64,000 bases of DNA, from contig NZ_MJEI01000093.1 of the NCBI RefSeq assembly GCF_002095395.1, positions 41,218 through 105,217 of the forward strand, in the 5' to 3' direction. The translations under genes and the position numbers were made by a program. Under the pieces are notes generated by a model that was not told where the DNA came from, made no database searches, and saw nothing but the letters and a program-made list of their open reading frames with translations. The number at the start of each line of letters is the position of its first letter. The first letter of the stretch is position 1. Shown in pieces: positions 26,200 to 35,446 of this stretch. The stretch comes from Williamsia sp. 1135 (GTDB taxonomy: Bacteria; Actinomycetota; Actinomycetes; Mycobacteriales; Mycobacteriaceae).

Positions 26200-26556
26200 T
26201 CAGTCGGATCGGTTCTGCAGCAGACTCACCCAGTTCTCGGGAACGTGCCCTTTGGGGCCCGGTGCGGTTTCGTCGGCAGGTCGCGACTGCGGGGGCGCCA
26301 ACGCGGGTCCGTTGTAGTAGTCGTTGGTCTCGTAGTTCCAGAACTAATCCTCACCGGGTTCGAAGGAACGGATGATCGGGTGACCGCTCTCCGTCGCATG
26401 CTTCGACGCATGTCGGGACAGCGAGTCGTCGCAGCAACCGATGTGCCCACAACTGGTGCATCGGCGCAGATGGAACCACCATCCACCGGTGCCTTCGCAG
26501 TCGAGGCAGCCGGTCCCGCTCGGCGGGACGGTGGGGTCGATCTCAGGCGTAGTCAT
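26200..26556 (-). pseudogene. UBP-type zinc finger protein gene with internal amber codon
   Basis: From ATG 26556 the product is a UBP-type zinc finger protein: C17-x2-C20, then C33, C36, H38, C41-C42, H49, H53 and H59. Reading stops at a TAG at 26346-26344 (codon 71, just after E-P-G-E-D). In frame beyond it the sequence continues F-W-N-Y-E-T-N-D-Y-Y-N-G and ends with N-R-S-D at a TGA (26202-26200), which is the tail expected for this actinobacterial family, where a tryptophan normally stands at the stop position. A single TGG-to-TAG change explains it. The zinc-binding part would still be made, so the truncated 70-residue protein could retain function. Confidence 0.8.
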
Positions 26557-26697
26557 GTCAGGCAGACCTCTCGTCTCTGCTGTCCGAACGCGACCACGAG
26601 ATGCGGTCCAGACCACTCCTTCATACAAGACCGCCGGAGTTCGCGCGCATCAGTCGGCGCCTCAGGCTCGAGGAGTCCTGAGAGCGCATCTTGCCCG

Positions 26698-27060
26698 TCA
26701 AGGGTGGGGCTGAGAAGTGGGACGTCGGCGAGAGGTGGCTCGATACAGGCGGTTCAGCCGGCCGGCGACCGCATGGTCGATCAGGTCGGCGAGGTCGGCC
26801 AGGTGGGTCCCGAAGGCGGCAATCTGGTCGTCGCCGAACCGAAGTCCGAGTCCGGCGGTGGCCGTCTCGACGATGTCGCGCGCCACGTCATCGCTGTACC
26901 CGGTGAGGCCGCGGAGCGACACGAACGGGCTGATGTCGCGGGTGCCCGGAAAACGCCAATCGAGCGAACTGCGGAGGGCTGCATATGGTTTGAATGACCT
27001 GAGAAGTTCGATCTCTGCGGTCAGGGCAGATGTCTGCCGACGCGTGAGCTCATCGCGCAT
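26698..27060 (-). CDS. Hypothetical protein, second gene of a two-gene unit
   Basis: The 120-residue protein is mainly helical by inspection, with an N-terminal charged helix (MRDELTRRQTSALTAEIELL), a middle F-x-G-T-R-D-I-S-P-F-V-S-L-R segment and a basic tail (RATSRRRPTS). No domain is recognised. Its start overlaps the end of the upstream small membrane gene by 11 bases, so the two are translationally linked. Confidence 0.65.
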   Translation of the reverse strand: MRDELTRRQTSALTAEIELLRSFKPYAALRSSLDWRFPGTRDISPFVSLRGLTGYSDDVARDIVETATAGLGLRFGDDQIAAFGTHLADLADLIDHAVAGRLNRLYRATSRRRPTSQPHP

Positions 27061-27223
27061 GGCTGACCGTCTCGCGCCGGTTCACCAATTCCAGTTCCAG
27101 CTGGGCGCGGCCGGAATCCGGCTCGAACCCGACGCCGTGAGGCGCCCCGAGCGACGACCGATTCTGGTACGTCGCAATCAATCCGACCACAACGGCCGGT
27201 CCGAAGATCACCAAGAGTTCCAT
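27050..27223 (-). CDS. Small single-helix membrane protein
   Basis: The 57-residue ORF begins MELLVIFGPAVVVGLIATY, a clear membrane helix, followed by a charged tail ending RRETVSHAR. Its TGA stop lies inside the first codons of the next gene (11-base overlap). A possible ribosome site GGATAG lies about nine bases before the ATG. I do not recognise the family. Confidence 0.6.
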   Translation of the reverse strand: MELLVIFGPAVVVGLIATYQNRSSLGAPHGVGFEPDSGRAQLELELVNRRETVSHAR

Positions 27224-27250
27224 GGCAGTAACTATCCGTTCAAAAACTTC

Positions 27251-27296
27251 TTGCCAACAGTGGCTGAATTGACAGTATTGGCAAACTTTCTGCCAA
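27251..27296. promoter_or_regulatory. Three TGCCAA/TTGGCA half-sites upstream of the small operon
   Basis: TGCCAA (27252-27257), TTGGCA (27278-27283) and TGCCAA (27291-27296) alternate in orientation. The last two form an inverted repeat with a 7-base spacer. They lie 29 to 73 bases before the ATG of the small membrane gene, a place where an operator would act. The regulator is unknown. Confidence 0.45.
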
Positions 27297-27367
27297 ACCC
27301 TGCTGAGCCGGGGTGGTTGTGCAGGTCAGGACAGTGTTGAGCACCCAGATAGGTGCGGGCAACCGAT

Positions 27368-29512
27368 TTATTCGGTAAGTGCCGCGTCAGATGCGAGTGC
27401 CGGTGACTCGACGAGCTCGAGCTCGCCGAGATAGGCCGTGGTGGCGATGAGAGGACGGGCCTGGGCGACGCTGATGCCGTTCTCCTCGGTGTCGGCACGC
27501 AGAGCGGCAACGGCTTCAGCCGCAATCCTCCCCGCGCCGTCGACCCCCACCGCGCCGATCCGGGAGGCATGGGCGTCGATCACCGCGCACAGTCGGGGGC
27601 CGGTGTCGGCCGGGGTCGCGGTGGGGGTGAGGTCGGCGATCGAATCGGCGACAACGCGCAACCGATTGGCCCGGCTCACGGCCCGCACCACTGGGGTCCG
27701 CTTCTCGACGGCAGTTCCGGTTTCGGAAAGGTATTGGCGCGCAGCGTCGTCGGCTGCGCGATATGCCAGCAGGCCTTGTGCGCGCAGGTCTTCGATCTCG
27801 GTCTCACCGGCGGGTGTCGAACCAGCGGTGATCCTGGTGGTGACCGCCACCAGGTAACGCACGAATACATCTTGGGCACTGTCGATCGCTGCCCGCGCCG
27901 TGGCCGCCACACCTCGCGGCCACATCACCACCGACACGACGACCGCGACCGCGCATCCGATCGCGATGTCCTCGACCCTGATCAATCCGATCCGCCAGCC
28001 GGTCGGGTCGAGCACGTTGAACAGAGTGATGACCAGAACGGTGAACGCCGCCTGCCCGGCAGCGAACGAGATGACCTTGGGGATGTACGCGGCGCCGAAT
28101 GCTGCTATCGGCAGCGCAATCCACAAGGCGACCTCGTTCGTACCCAGTGCGGTGACGATGAGAGCGCCCACCACGAAGCCGGCGGCGGTGCCGAGCACGG
28201 CTCGCGCGACATTGGATCCGGTGGTCAGCGCGCTGGTCCGCAGGACCGACATCGCTCCGAGAACGACCCAGAAGCCGTGTTGCACAGGCACGACATGGAT
28301 GAGCGCGACCGCAGCGGCCAGGCCGAACCCGGTACGCAGCGCGTTGCGGGCGATGACAGAGTCCTTGATCACCGTGGACGACACCGACATCCGGGTTGCG
28401 GCATATTCGGAGAGGACGAGATCGGCCATACCCGTTGGCGGCAACTGACCGCCCAGGATCTTGCTGACCATCGGCCGTGCATCGGCGGCCGAGGCCCACG
28501 CGACCGTACGTCCGATCAGGGCGATCGTGCTGCAGACCGTGTGGGCGCTCAGCAACCGCACGCCGGTCGACTCGGCGTCTGTCTCGCTCTCGTCGGCGAC
28601 GATCAACTCGATGTGGGCCCCGAACCGGTTGTGCAGCAGCGATGTCAGTGCGGCCACGGCGTCGCTGAGCGCAGCCCGCGACGCCGCGGTGTCGGTGGTG
28701 AGCACGTCGGCCGAGCGCTGCAAGACGCTGACTGCGTGCTCGCGCATGGGGTCTGGCAGTGGTGCCTGGGGTTTGCTCACCTGCGAGGTGAGCCATTCGA
28801 GATCGTCGACCACTCGGATCAGTGCCCGACTGCCTGCGGTCAGTCCGGATGGCCGGGTATCGGTGCCGAGATAGATCTGACGCAGCCGGTCCATGGCTGC
28901 GGCGATGTCGTCAGGATCAGCGTCGGCAGATCGCGAATCGAGGTAGCCGGCGAGGCCGGCGCATACGTCGCGGGCCCGCTCGCGGAGTTCGTCGTGGTGC
29001 CGAGGCGGCAACAAGAACAGCGCTGCGGGGACGCTGAAGACGAGTGCGAGAGTCCAGCCGAGCAACCGGTCCGACAGCGGTCCCGCTGGGGAGGCGACCG
29101 GCAACACGAAGAGCAACAAGGCAGCCCGCTGCGCCGCCGAGAAACTGGAACTGAGAATCGCCGCGTAGGAGACGACCACGCCCACCACAAGCATCGACAG
29201 CGCACCGAGCCAGCCTGGCTTCGCCAAGAACGTGGCAGCCGAGATGAATGCGTAGCCCACCACGGCCAGCACCGTGTAGCTCACTGCCCGGCGTCCCCGT
29301 GTGCCAGGGAAGTCGACGAGCACAAGGAGTGCGAACGAGCCGAAGATGGTGAACAGCGGGGTCTGTGCGCCGCCCAACTGCACGGCGATCGCGGCACCGA
29401 CAGGAACGACGATCGCCGGCCGGATCGCGCGGCGGAGGGCATCGAATCCAGGGTCACGCCGACGCACGGCGTCTCCGAACGCCGGCAGGGATCGGTGGAC
29501 GCGGGTGCCCAT
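27368..29512 (-). CDS. FUSC-type membrane protein (aromatic acid exporter-like)
   Basis: The 714-residue protein has two membrane blocks of about five to six helices each (roughly residues 28-165 and 400-540), separated by a long cytoplasmic helical region, and a helical C-terminal tail. This two-block pattern is that of FUSC/YccS-type transporters, which include fusaric acid and aromatic acid exporters. The substrate is not known. No periplasmic adaptor is nearby, as expected for an actinobacterium. A long antisense frame on the plus strand over this gene is a composition artefact. Confidence 0.85.
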   Translation of the reverse strand: MGTRVHRSLPAFGDAVRRRDPGFDALRRAIRPAIVVPVGAAIAVQLGGAQTPLFTIFGSFALLVLVDFPGTRGRRAVSYTVLAVVGYAFISAATFLAKPGWLGALSMLVVGVVVSYAAILSSSFSAAQRAALLLFVLPVASPAGPLSDRLLGWTLALVFSVPAALFLLPPRHHDELRERARDVCAGLAGYLDSRSADADPDDIAAAMDRLRQIYLGTDTRPSGLTAGSRALIRVVDDLEWLTSQVSKPQAPLPDPMREHAVSVLQRSADVLTTDTAASRAALSDAVAALTSLLHNRFGAHIELIVADESETDAESTGVRLLSAHTVCSTIALIGRTVAWASAADARPMVSKILGGQLPPTGMADLVLSEYAATRMSVSSTVIKDSVIARNALRTGFGLAAAVALIHVVPVQHGFWVVLGAMSVLRTSALTTGSNVARAVLGTAAGFVVGALIVTALGTNEVALWIALPIAAFGAAYIPKVISFAAGQAAFTVLVITLFNVLDPTGWRIGLIRVEDIAIGCAVAVVVSVVMWPRGVAATARAAIDSAQDVFVRYLVAVTTRITAGSTPAGETEIEDLRAQGLLAYRAADDAARQYLSETGTAVEKRTPVVRAVSRANRLRVVADSIADLTPTATPADTGPRLCAVIDAHASRIGAVGVDGAGRIAAEAVAALRADTEENGISVAQARPLIATTAYLGELELVESPALASDAALTE

Positions 29513-29838
29513 GGGCGAATCGTAACTGCAAAACCAGACGCGCGTCTTCAGGACCGACGCCGCCGGGCGGTCGTCTCAGGGTGCGGCGACGCGGTAACAC
29601 TTGAAAGCCGTCCGCTCCCAGGACTGTTGGTCGCAGCAAACCACGGAGGTCGTGAATATTGACAACAATCAGCTGACAGTTCTCCTCGGGCATCCCCGCT
29701 GGCAGCGCCGCCGGCTCGATCATCCCCGGCCCGTCGGGTTGCGACGGATGTTGCGTGATCGCCGCCGCGTCCGCCTTCGATCAGTAACGTTGGAGTGTGT
29801 AAGCGATCGATCACCGGCACAACAGAATCGAGAAGCAC
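29513..29838. other. Intergenic gap of 326 bases
   Basis: This gap separates the divergent FUSC and dodecin genes and must hold both promoters. I see no RNA gene, strong palindrome or credible small ORF; the short frames across it have codon use unlike the neighbours. Confidence 0.5.
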
Positions 29839-30048
29839 ATGAGCGACAGCGTCTACCGGGTCACCGAAATCGTCGGTACTTCGACGGTCAGCACCGACGA
29901 TGCCATCAAGGGTGCAGTCACCAGGGCCAACAAGTCGTTGCGCAACGTCGACTGGTTCGAGGTCAAGGAAACCCGCGGCCACGTCGAGAACGGCGAGATC
30001 GCGCACTTCCAGGTCACTTTGAAGATCGGGTTCAAACTCGAGGACTGA
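29839..30048 (+). CDS. Dodecin
   Basis: The 69-residue protein is a dodecin, a flavin-storing dodecamer of the cytoplasm. It has the family pattern Y-R-V-T-E-I-V-G-T-S (residues 6-15), the flavin-stacking Trp39 in VDWFEV, and the C-terminal strands F-Q-V-T-L-K-I-G-F-K-L. GAGAAG lies about five bases before the ATG. It converges with the SulP gene two bases downstream. Confidence 0.95.
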   Translation: MSDSVYRVTEIVGTSTVSTDDAIKGAVTRANKSLRNVDWFEVKETRGHVENGEIAHFQVTLKIGFKLED

Positions 30049-30050
30049 CG

Positions 30051-31583
30051 TCAGTCGACGGCGCCGAGCCGGCCCGACAACCGCTCGAGCCGCTCCAGGC
30101 TCGGGCCCTCGAGTCCGACGATGGTGGCAGTCTTGCCCTGTGCGCGGTACTTGCCGAGCACGGCGTCGAGACTTGCCACGGTCGAGGCATCCCAGACGTC
30201 GGCGTCGCTGAGGTCGATGATCACGGTATTCGGGTCGCCGGCGTAGTCGAACTGGTAGACGAGATCGTTGCTGGAGGCGAAGAACAGTTCGCCGCGTACC
30301 CGATACCGACGCACCTCGGCCGGTTCCACGCCGCTGTCGTCGACCTCTGTGGCCGCATCGACCGACGTCAGATGTGCTACTCGCCGCGCGAACATCACCA
30401 TCGCGGTCAGCACACCCAGCACGACACCAATCGCGAGGTTCTCGGTGGCGACGGTGGCGGCCACTGTCACCACCATGACCGTGGTCTCGGCGATCGGCAT
30501 GATGCGTAACGTCCGCGGATGGATGCTGTGCCAGTCGAAGGTGCCGACCGACACCATGATCATCACCGCGACCAGAGCTGCCATCGGGATCACGCCGACG
30601 ACGTCGCCGAGCACCACCACGAGGATCAGCAGGAAGACGCCTGCCAGGAATGTCGACAATCGGGTGCGGGCCCCGGATTGCTTGACGTTGATCATCGTCT
30701 GCCCGATCATCGCGCAACCGCCCATGCCGCCGAAGAAACCCGTGACCAGGTTCGCGATGCCCTGGCCCCAGCCCTCCCGGGTCTTGTTCGAGTGCGTGTC
30801 GGTGATGTCGTCGACCAGCTTCGCGGTCATCAACGACTCCATCAAACCGACCAGCGCCATGGCGAGGGCGTACGGCGCGATCACCGAGAGGGTGTGCATC
30901 GTCCACGGCACATCGGGCAACAGAAGCGACGGCAGCGAATCGGGGAGCGCGCCCTCGTCCTCGACGGTCGGGACGCTCCAGCCGAAAACGGTGACGACGC
31001 CGGTGATGAGCAGGATGGCGATGAGCGGTGACGGTACCGCCGACGTGATCCTGGGCAGCAGCACGATGATCGCCAATCCGACCGCGACGAGTGGGTAGAC
31101 GAGCCACGGTATGTCGTCGCCGAACAGGTGAGGTAGTTGTGCGATGAAGATGAGGATGGCGAGAGCGTTGACGAATCCGGTCATCACACTGCGCGGCACG
31201 AAGCGCATCAGCTTGGCGATGCCGATCAGACTCAAGACGATCTGTAGAAGCCCTGCGAGCAGCACTGTCGCGATCAGGTAGTCGAGACCGTACTTGCTGA
31301 CCACCGGGGCGACGACCAGCGCGACGGCACCCGTCGCCGCGGAGATCATCGCAGGGCGACCACCGACGAACGCAATGGTCACAGCCATGGTGAAAGACGC
31401 GAAGAGACCGACCCGTGGATCGACCCCGGCGATGATCGAGAACGAGATCGCTTCGGGGATCAGCGCCAGTGCGACAACGAGTCCGGCAAGGATCTCGCGA
31501 CGCAACTGAGACGGGGAGCGGAGTAGTGAACGCACCGTCGCTGGGGGCATCTGCGAATGCAGGACGGGCTTGGAAGTGGGCAC
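30051..31583 (-). CDS. SulP family anion transporter with STAS domain
   Basis: The product (510 residues from this start) has the SulP core with P-E-A-I-S-F-S in the first helices, about ten to twelve membrane helices, and a C-terminal STAS domain (about 400-505, with the V-I-I-D-L-S-D-A-D-V-W-D-A-S segment). Such proteins carry sulfate, bicarbonate or dicarboxylates. I chose GTG 31583, which has GGTTAGG about eight bases upstream; ATG 31550 is an alternative. An earlier in-frame start at 31715 would include the large palindrome and is unlikely. Confidence 0.88.
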   Translation of the reverse strand: MPTSKPVLHSQMPPATVRSLLRSPSQLRREILAGLVVALALIPEAISFSIIAGVDPRVGLFASFTMAVTIAFVGGRPAMISAATGAVALVVAPVVSKYGLDYLIATVLLAGLLQIVLSLIGIAKLMRFVPRSVMTGFVNALAILIFIAQLPHLFGDDIPWLVYPLVAVGLAIIVLLPRITSAVPSPLIAILLITGVVTVFGWSVPTVEDEGALPDSLPSLLLPDVPWTMHTLSVIAPYALAMALVGLMESLMTAKLVDDITDTHSNKTREGWGQGIANLVTGFFGGMGGCAMIGQTMINVKQSGARTRLSTFLAGVFLLILVVVLGDVVGVIPMAALVAVMIMVSVGTFDWHSIHPRTLRIMPIAETTVMVVTVAATVATENLAIGVVLGVLTAMVMFARRVAHLTSVDAATEVDDSGVEPAEVRRYRVRGELFFASSNDLVYQFDYAGDPNTVIIDLSDADVWDASTVASLDAVLGKYRAQGKTATIVGLEGPSLERLERLSGRLGAVD

Positions 31584-31648
31584 GGGAAAACCTAACCCTT
31601 GCGGCGTCGCCGGTGCGAACCGAGCGCGCTCACCGAGGGCTGCCCTGA

Positions 31649-31711
31649 AAACCGGCAAATAGGGGCCCGTCGAGGGGTATGTGCCCTCGGGCGCTCGATA
31701 TTTGCCGGTTT
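31649..31711. terminator. Nested 63-base stem-loop
   Basis: AAACCGGCAAATA (31649-31661) and TATTTGCCGGTTT (31699-31711) are a perfect 13-base inverted repeat. Inside it, CGAGGG and CCCTCG form a second stem around GTATGTG. It lies just past the stop of the amidohydrolase gene (minus strand) and upstream of the SulP gene, and probably ends transcription of the former. Confidence 0.65.
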
Positions 31712-31725
31712 GCAAGGCAACATCA

Positions 31726-33246
31726 TCACATCGCCAGATGGGTGACCCGGCCTGCGACCACCGTCGCCGCGACTCCGATGTTCCTGAGCAGGTGTGCGGT
31801 GTCCGCGGTGCTGCCGGTGGATCTCAGCGGATCTTCGTCGACGAGGACGACGTCCCCTCGACTCCCCACAACGATCGTGCCCTGACCATCGGTGCTGGCC
31901 GCGAGCGCCTGTGCGGCGGTCAGCGATTCGTCGGGATTCCAGGGATCGTCGTCGCCGCTCGCGCGGTGGACGGCGGCGGCCATGGCACCCCACGGGTCAA
32001 GAGGTGACACCGGCGCGTCGGAACCGAGGGCCAGCTCGACCCCACCGTCGAGCATCGACCGTAACGCGAAACAGCGGTCGGCGCGGTCGGGCCAGCATTG
32101 GTTCGTGACGTCGCGGTCGTCGAGGAGGTGACCAGGTTGCACGCTGGCGCGGACTCCCAGCGCACGCATCCGGGCGACATCTTCGAGCCGGATCAGCTGC
32201 GCATGTTCGATGGAGCCGCGGGTGCCGGTCGACTCGAATGCGGTGAGTGCCTGATCGACGGCCGCATCACCGATGGCGTGCAACGCGATGTCGAAGCCGC
32301 CGCGGCGCCCGCGGGTGAGCAGGGCCTCCAGCTCAGCGAGCGAGTACACCCGTTGGCCACGTGGGGATTCCAGGGCATGGGCATCGGCATACGGTTCACA
32401 GCAGTAGGCGGTCCTGGTGTTGAGCGACCCGTCGGAGAAGATCTTCAGCGAGCCCTGGGTCAGCAACCCGCCGCCGGATGAGAACTCGGCGCCGGTGCGC
32501 AGACCTGCGGCGATGGCGTCGTCGAGGTGCTCCGCGTAGGTGACCGGGCGCACGCGCAGTTGGTCGATCCCGGCGTCGAAGCGGCGTGGCCAGTCGAGGT
32601 GGTTCGCGGCCATCTCGAAGTCGACCACACCGACCACACCGACGGCTGCGGCGTCGGCGACGGCGGCCCGGAGCATGAGGTCGGCGTCGCCGCCGGCGGC
32701 GGTCAGCCGGGCAACGGCGGGCTGTAGATCGAACCACTCGCCCTCGAGCAGCGGACCCGTGCGGGGCCCGACGCCCAAAAGTGCCAGTGCTTTGGAGTTC
32801 ACCCAGCCGGTATGGATGTCGGCGCTGCCGAGGATCACCGGATGCGCGCCGCTGACCGCGTCGAGTTCGGCGACAGTGGGGGCGGCGGGCCAGGTCGCGG
32901 GACGAAATCCGTAGCCGACGATCGCTCCGCCCTGCCACGGCGACGGCAGGGATGCGACATGGTCGGCGACGATCCGGGTCACCTCGAGGGCGCTCGCGGT
33001 CCCAGAGACATCGAGTTTTGCCCGGGACTGCGCCCATGCGGTCAGATGGACGTGCGCATCCCACAGGCCGGGAACTGCCCAGCGTCCGGCGGCGTCGAGA
33101 ACGTTGTCATCCGGGCCCGGACGCAGATCGGCACCGACTTCCGTGACGACACCATCGCTGATCCTGATGTCGACAGGAGAGTCCGGTGCAGCGTTCGTTC
33201 GTACCGGAACCAGGCGCGCGCGGCGGATGAGAGTCGATGTTGGCAC
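31726..33246 (-). CDS. Metal-dependent amidohydrolase, YtcJ-like
   Basis: The 506-residue protein belongs to the amidohydrolase superfamily. It has the N-terminal metal site in W-D-A-H-V-H-L-T (near 62-69), a central S-D-G-S-L-N-T-R-T-A stretch, later histidines in A-L-H-A-I-G-D-A and S-I-E-H-A-Q, and the S-D-A-P-V-S-P-L-D-P-W motif near the C-terminus. YtcJ-type enzymes act on amides or cyclic imides; the substrate is unknown. The GTG at 33246 is used as the start. It is divergent from the acyl-CoA synthetase gene. Confidence 0.88.
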   Translation of the reverse strand: MPTSTLIRRARLVPVRTNAAPDSPVDIRISDGVVTEVGADLRPGPDDNVLDAAGRWAVPGLWDAHVHLTAWAQSRAKLDVSGTASALEVTRIVADHVASLPSPWQGGAIVGYGFRPATWPAAPTVAELDAVSGAHPVILGSADIHTGWVNSKALALLGVGPRTGPLLEGEWFDLQPAVARLTAAGGDADLMLRAAVADAAAVGVVGVVDFEMAANHLDWPRRFDAGIDQLRVRPVTYAEHLDDAIAAGLRTGAEFSSGGGLLTQGSLKIFSDGSLNTRTAYCCEPYADAHALESPRGQRVYSLAELEALLTRGRRGGFDIALHAIGDAAVDQALTAFESTGTRGSIEHAQLIRLEDVARMRALGVRASVQPGHLLDDRDVTNQCWPDRADRCFALRSMLDGGVELALGSDAPVSPLDPWGAMAAAVHRASGDDDPWNPDESLTAAQALAASTDGQGTIVVGSRGDVVLVDEDPLRSTGSTADTAHLLRNIGVAATVVAGRVTHLAM

Positions 33247-33343
33247 GGTTGCCCACTTTTCAGGAGAAAAGAGCGTGGCGCAACGTACGTCGAGATCGGC
33301 GAGTGCTCCCGCCGTTACTAGGAGTTCCTATAAAGTTTGGGCC

Positions 33344-34867
33344 ATGAGTTCACTACTGCGGGCCAGCACCGTCGACGGTGTATTACGGAGATCCGCCGCA
33401 CAGTTTCCGGACCGCACTGCGCTCCGGTTCGGCGATCGATCGTGGACGTACTCCGAACTCGATGCAGCAGTGACGCGGGCCGCCGCGCACCTGCTGTCTC
33501 TCGGGTTTGTCGGTGGCGACCGGATAGCGGCCTACGGCACCAACTCCGATGCCTATGTGATCGGGTTTCTCGCCTGTGCACGTGGAGGTTTGATCCACGT
33601 CCCCGTCAACTACGCGTTGAAGGAAGGGGAGTTGACGTACCTGATCCAGAACTCCGGCAGTCGCGCTGTACTGGTCGACCCTGCGCTGCGGGGGAACCTG
33701 ACGGTTGTCGCGGACGAGCTGGGGATCGACCAGGTCATCACCTTGCGGGACGAGGAGGGGTCACTCCTCGATGCGGTGTCGGCAGGGGAGGTGCCGGTGG
33801 TGTCCGCCGACGTCGACGAATCAACGTTGGTGCAGCTGCTGTACACCTCGGGAACCACCTCGAAGCCCAAGGGCGCCATGATGACCCACGGTGGCATGGT
33901 GGCCGAATACGTGTCGTCGGTGATCGCGCTGTCGTTCACCGCGGCTGACAACCCGCTGATCGCGATGCCGCTGTACCACTCTGCGGGAATGCATGTGTTC
34001 ATGCTCCCGTACCTGGCGGTGGGCGCGACTGTCAGCTTGATGGAGACCCCGAACATCCCTGAGATCCTGCGGCTGATCGAACAGGAGAGGATCGGCTCCC
34101 TGTTCCTGGCGCCGACGGTGTGGGTGCCGCTGGCCGGGCATCCGGACCTCGATACCCGGGATCTGTCGTCGCTGACGAAGGCACAGTACGGCGCCTCGAT
34201 CATGCCGGTGACGGTGCTGGGCCGGCTGCGGGAACGCTACCCGGCAATCAAGTTCTACAACTGCTTCGGCCAATCCGAAATCGGTCCGCTGGCAACGGTT
34301 CTGCAGCCGGAAGATCACGCCGAGCGCCCGGCTTCCTGCGGCAAGGCGGTGTTTTTCGTCGAGACTCGTGTCGTCGACACGGAGGGCAACGACGTCCCTG
34401 ACGGGACCGCCGGTGAGGTGCTCTACCGTTCGCCTCAGCTGTGCCAGGGTTACTGGGACAATCCTGACGCGACTGCAGAAGCATTCCGGGACGGCTGGTT
34501 TCACTCCGGCGACCTGGTCACGCGTGATGCCGAGGGCTACATCACGGTGGTCGACAGGATCAAGGACGTGATCAACACCGGCGGCATCCTCGTGGCCTCG
34601 CGTGAGGTTGAAGACGTGATCTACACCCATCCAGGGGTCGCAGAGGTCGCGGTGGTCGGAACCCCGGACGACAAGTGGATCGAGGCGATCACCGCGGTGG
34701 TCGTGCTGCGCTCTGATGCCGGTGAGGTCGCGGCCGAGGACCTGATCGCCCACGTCAAAGAGCAGATCGCTCCGTTCAAGGTCCCCAAACGCGTTGTGTT
34801 CGTGGACGAGCTTCCGAGGAACCAGAGCGGAAAGCTGTTGAAGCGGGAGTTGCGGGCGGAGTTGTAG
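33344..34867 (+). CDS. Fatty-acyl-CoA synthetase (FadD family)
   Basis: The 507-residue enzyme activates a carboxylic acid with ATP and CoA. The AMP-binding motif YTSGTTSKPKG starts near residue 168, then Y-N-C-F-G-Q-S-E, the hinge region G-W-F-H-S-G-D and V-D-R-I-K-D-V-I-N-T-G-G, and the catalytic Lys in R-N-Q-S-G-K-L-L-K. The chain-length preference cannot be read. ATG 33344 gives the usual N-terminus; a longer frame from 33104 lacks conservation. TAGGA-GT-TCCTA just upstream (33319-33330) could be an operator. Confidence 0.92.
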   Translation: MSSLLRASTVDGVLRRSAAQFPDRTALRFGDRSWTYSELDAAVTRAAAHLLSLGFVGGDRIAAYGTNSDAYVIGFLACARGGLIHVPVNYALKEGELTYLIQNSGSRAVLVDPALRGNLTVVADELGIDQVITLRDEEGSLLDAVSAGEVPVVSADVDESTLVQLLYTSGTTSKPKGAMMTHGGMVAEYVSSVIALSFTAADNPLIAMPLYHSAGMHVFMLPYLAVGATVSLMETPNIPEILRLIEQERIGSLFLAPTVWVPLAGHPDLDTRDLSSLTKAQYGASIMPVTVLGRLRERYPAIKFYNCFGQSEIGPLATVLQPEDHAERPASCGKAVFFVETRVVDTEGNDVPDGTAGEVLYRSPQLCQGYWDNPDATAEAFRDGWFHSGDLVTRDAEGYITVVDRIKDVINTGGILVASREVEDVIYTHPGVAEVAVVGTPDDKWIEAITAVVVLRSDAGEVAAEDLIAHVKEQIAPFKVPKRVVFVDELPRNQSGKLLKRELRAEL

Positions 34868-34948
34868 ATTTCCGCGCGCTGGGCCTCACGATGTCGGAGG
34901 CGGATTCGGGTAGACGGTGGCCAATACACCGCGGCTAGGGTGGACGGC

Positions 34949-35434
34949 ATGGCCCGCACAGTTGCAACGAACACCGACGTCGATCTCGCTGCCCTGCTGG
35001 ATTTCATCCGGCCGCGGCACAAGATGCTGCTCAGCACCGTCCGAAAAAACGGTGGCCCACAGCTCTCGCCGGTGACCGGCGGGGTCGATGACCAGGGGCG
35101 CATCGTGATCTCGACGTACCCGGGTCGCGCCAAGGCCAACAATGCGAGCCGGGACGAGAACGTCAGCGTCTGCGTGGTGTCAGATGATTGGAATGGTGCC
35201 TGGGTGCAGGTCGACGGCACCGCGGAGGTCCTGAACATGCCAGAGGCCGAGGACGCCTTGGTCGACTACTTCCGCAGCATCTCCGGCGAGCATCCCGACT
35301 GGGACGAGTACCGGGCCGCAATGCGATTGCAGAACAAGTCGTTGATTCGGGTGACCCCGACCAGATGGGGACCGTTGGCAACCGGTGGTTTCCAATCCGA
35401 CATAGCCGCCAAGCTGGACTCGCAGGACGGATAG
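34949..35434 (+). CDS. PPOX-class flavin/F420-dependent oxidoreductase
   Basis: The 161-residue protein has the split-barrel fold of pyridoxamine phosphate oxidase-like proteins. Visible are L-L-S-T-V-R-K-N-G-G-P-Q-L-S-P-V near 28-43 and R-A-K-A-N-N-A-S-R-D-E-N-V-S-V near 63-77, the pattern of the mycobacterial PPOX/F420 family. The substrate is unknown. ATG 34949 has AGGG nine bases upstream. It lies 81 bases after the acyl-CoA synthetase gene and may be in the same unit. Confidence 0.87.
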   Translation: MARTVATNTDVDLAALLDFIRPRHKMLLSTVRKNGGPQLSPVTGGVDDQGRIVISTYPGRAKANNASRDENVSVCVVSDDWNGAWVQVDGTAEVLNMPEAEDALVDYFRSISGEHPDWDEYRAAMRLQNKSLIRVTPTRWGPLATGGFQSDIAAKLDSQDG

Positions 35435-35446
35435 CGTCTCGAGCCC

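Noticed and set aside
27569..29662. Long plus-strand open frame (697 codons)
   Set aside because: It is antisense to the FUSC gene, has a His/Arg/Gly/Asp-rich composition and shows no domain.
29640..29830. Possible small genes in the FUSC-dodecin gap
   Set aside because: Short frames have no ribosome site, no recognisable motif and poor codon use.
31590..31605. AACCTAACCC upstream of the SulP gene as an iron box
   Set aside because: Only a half-site resembles the IdeR consensus and no palindrome follows.
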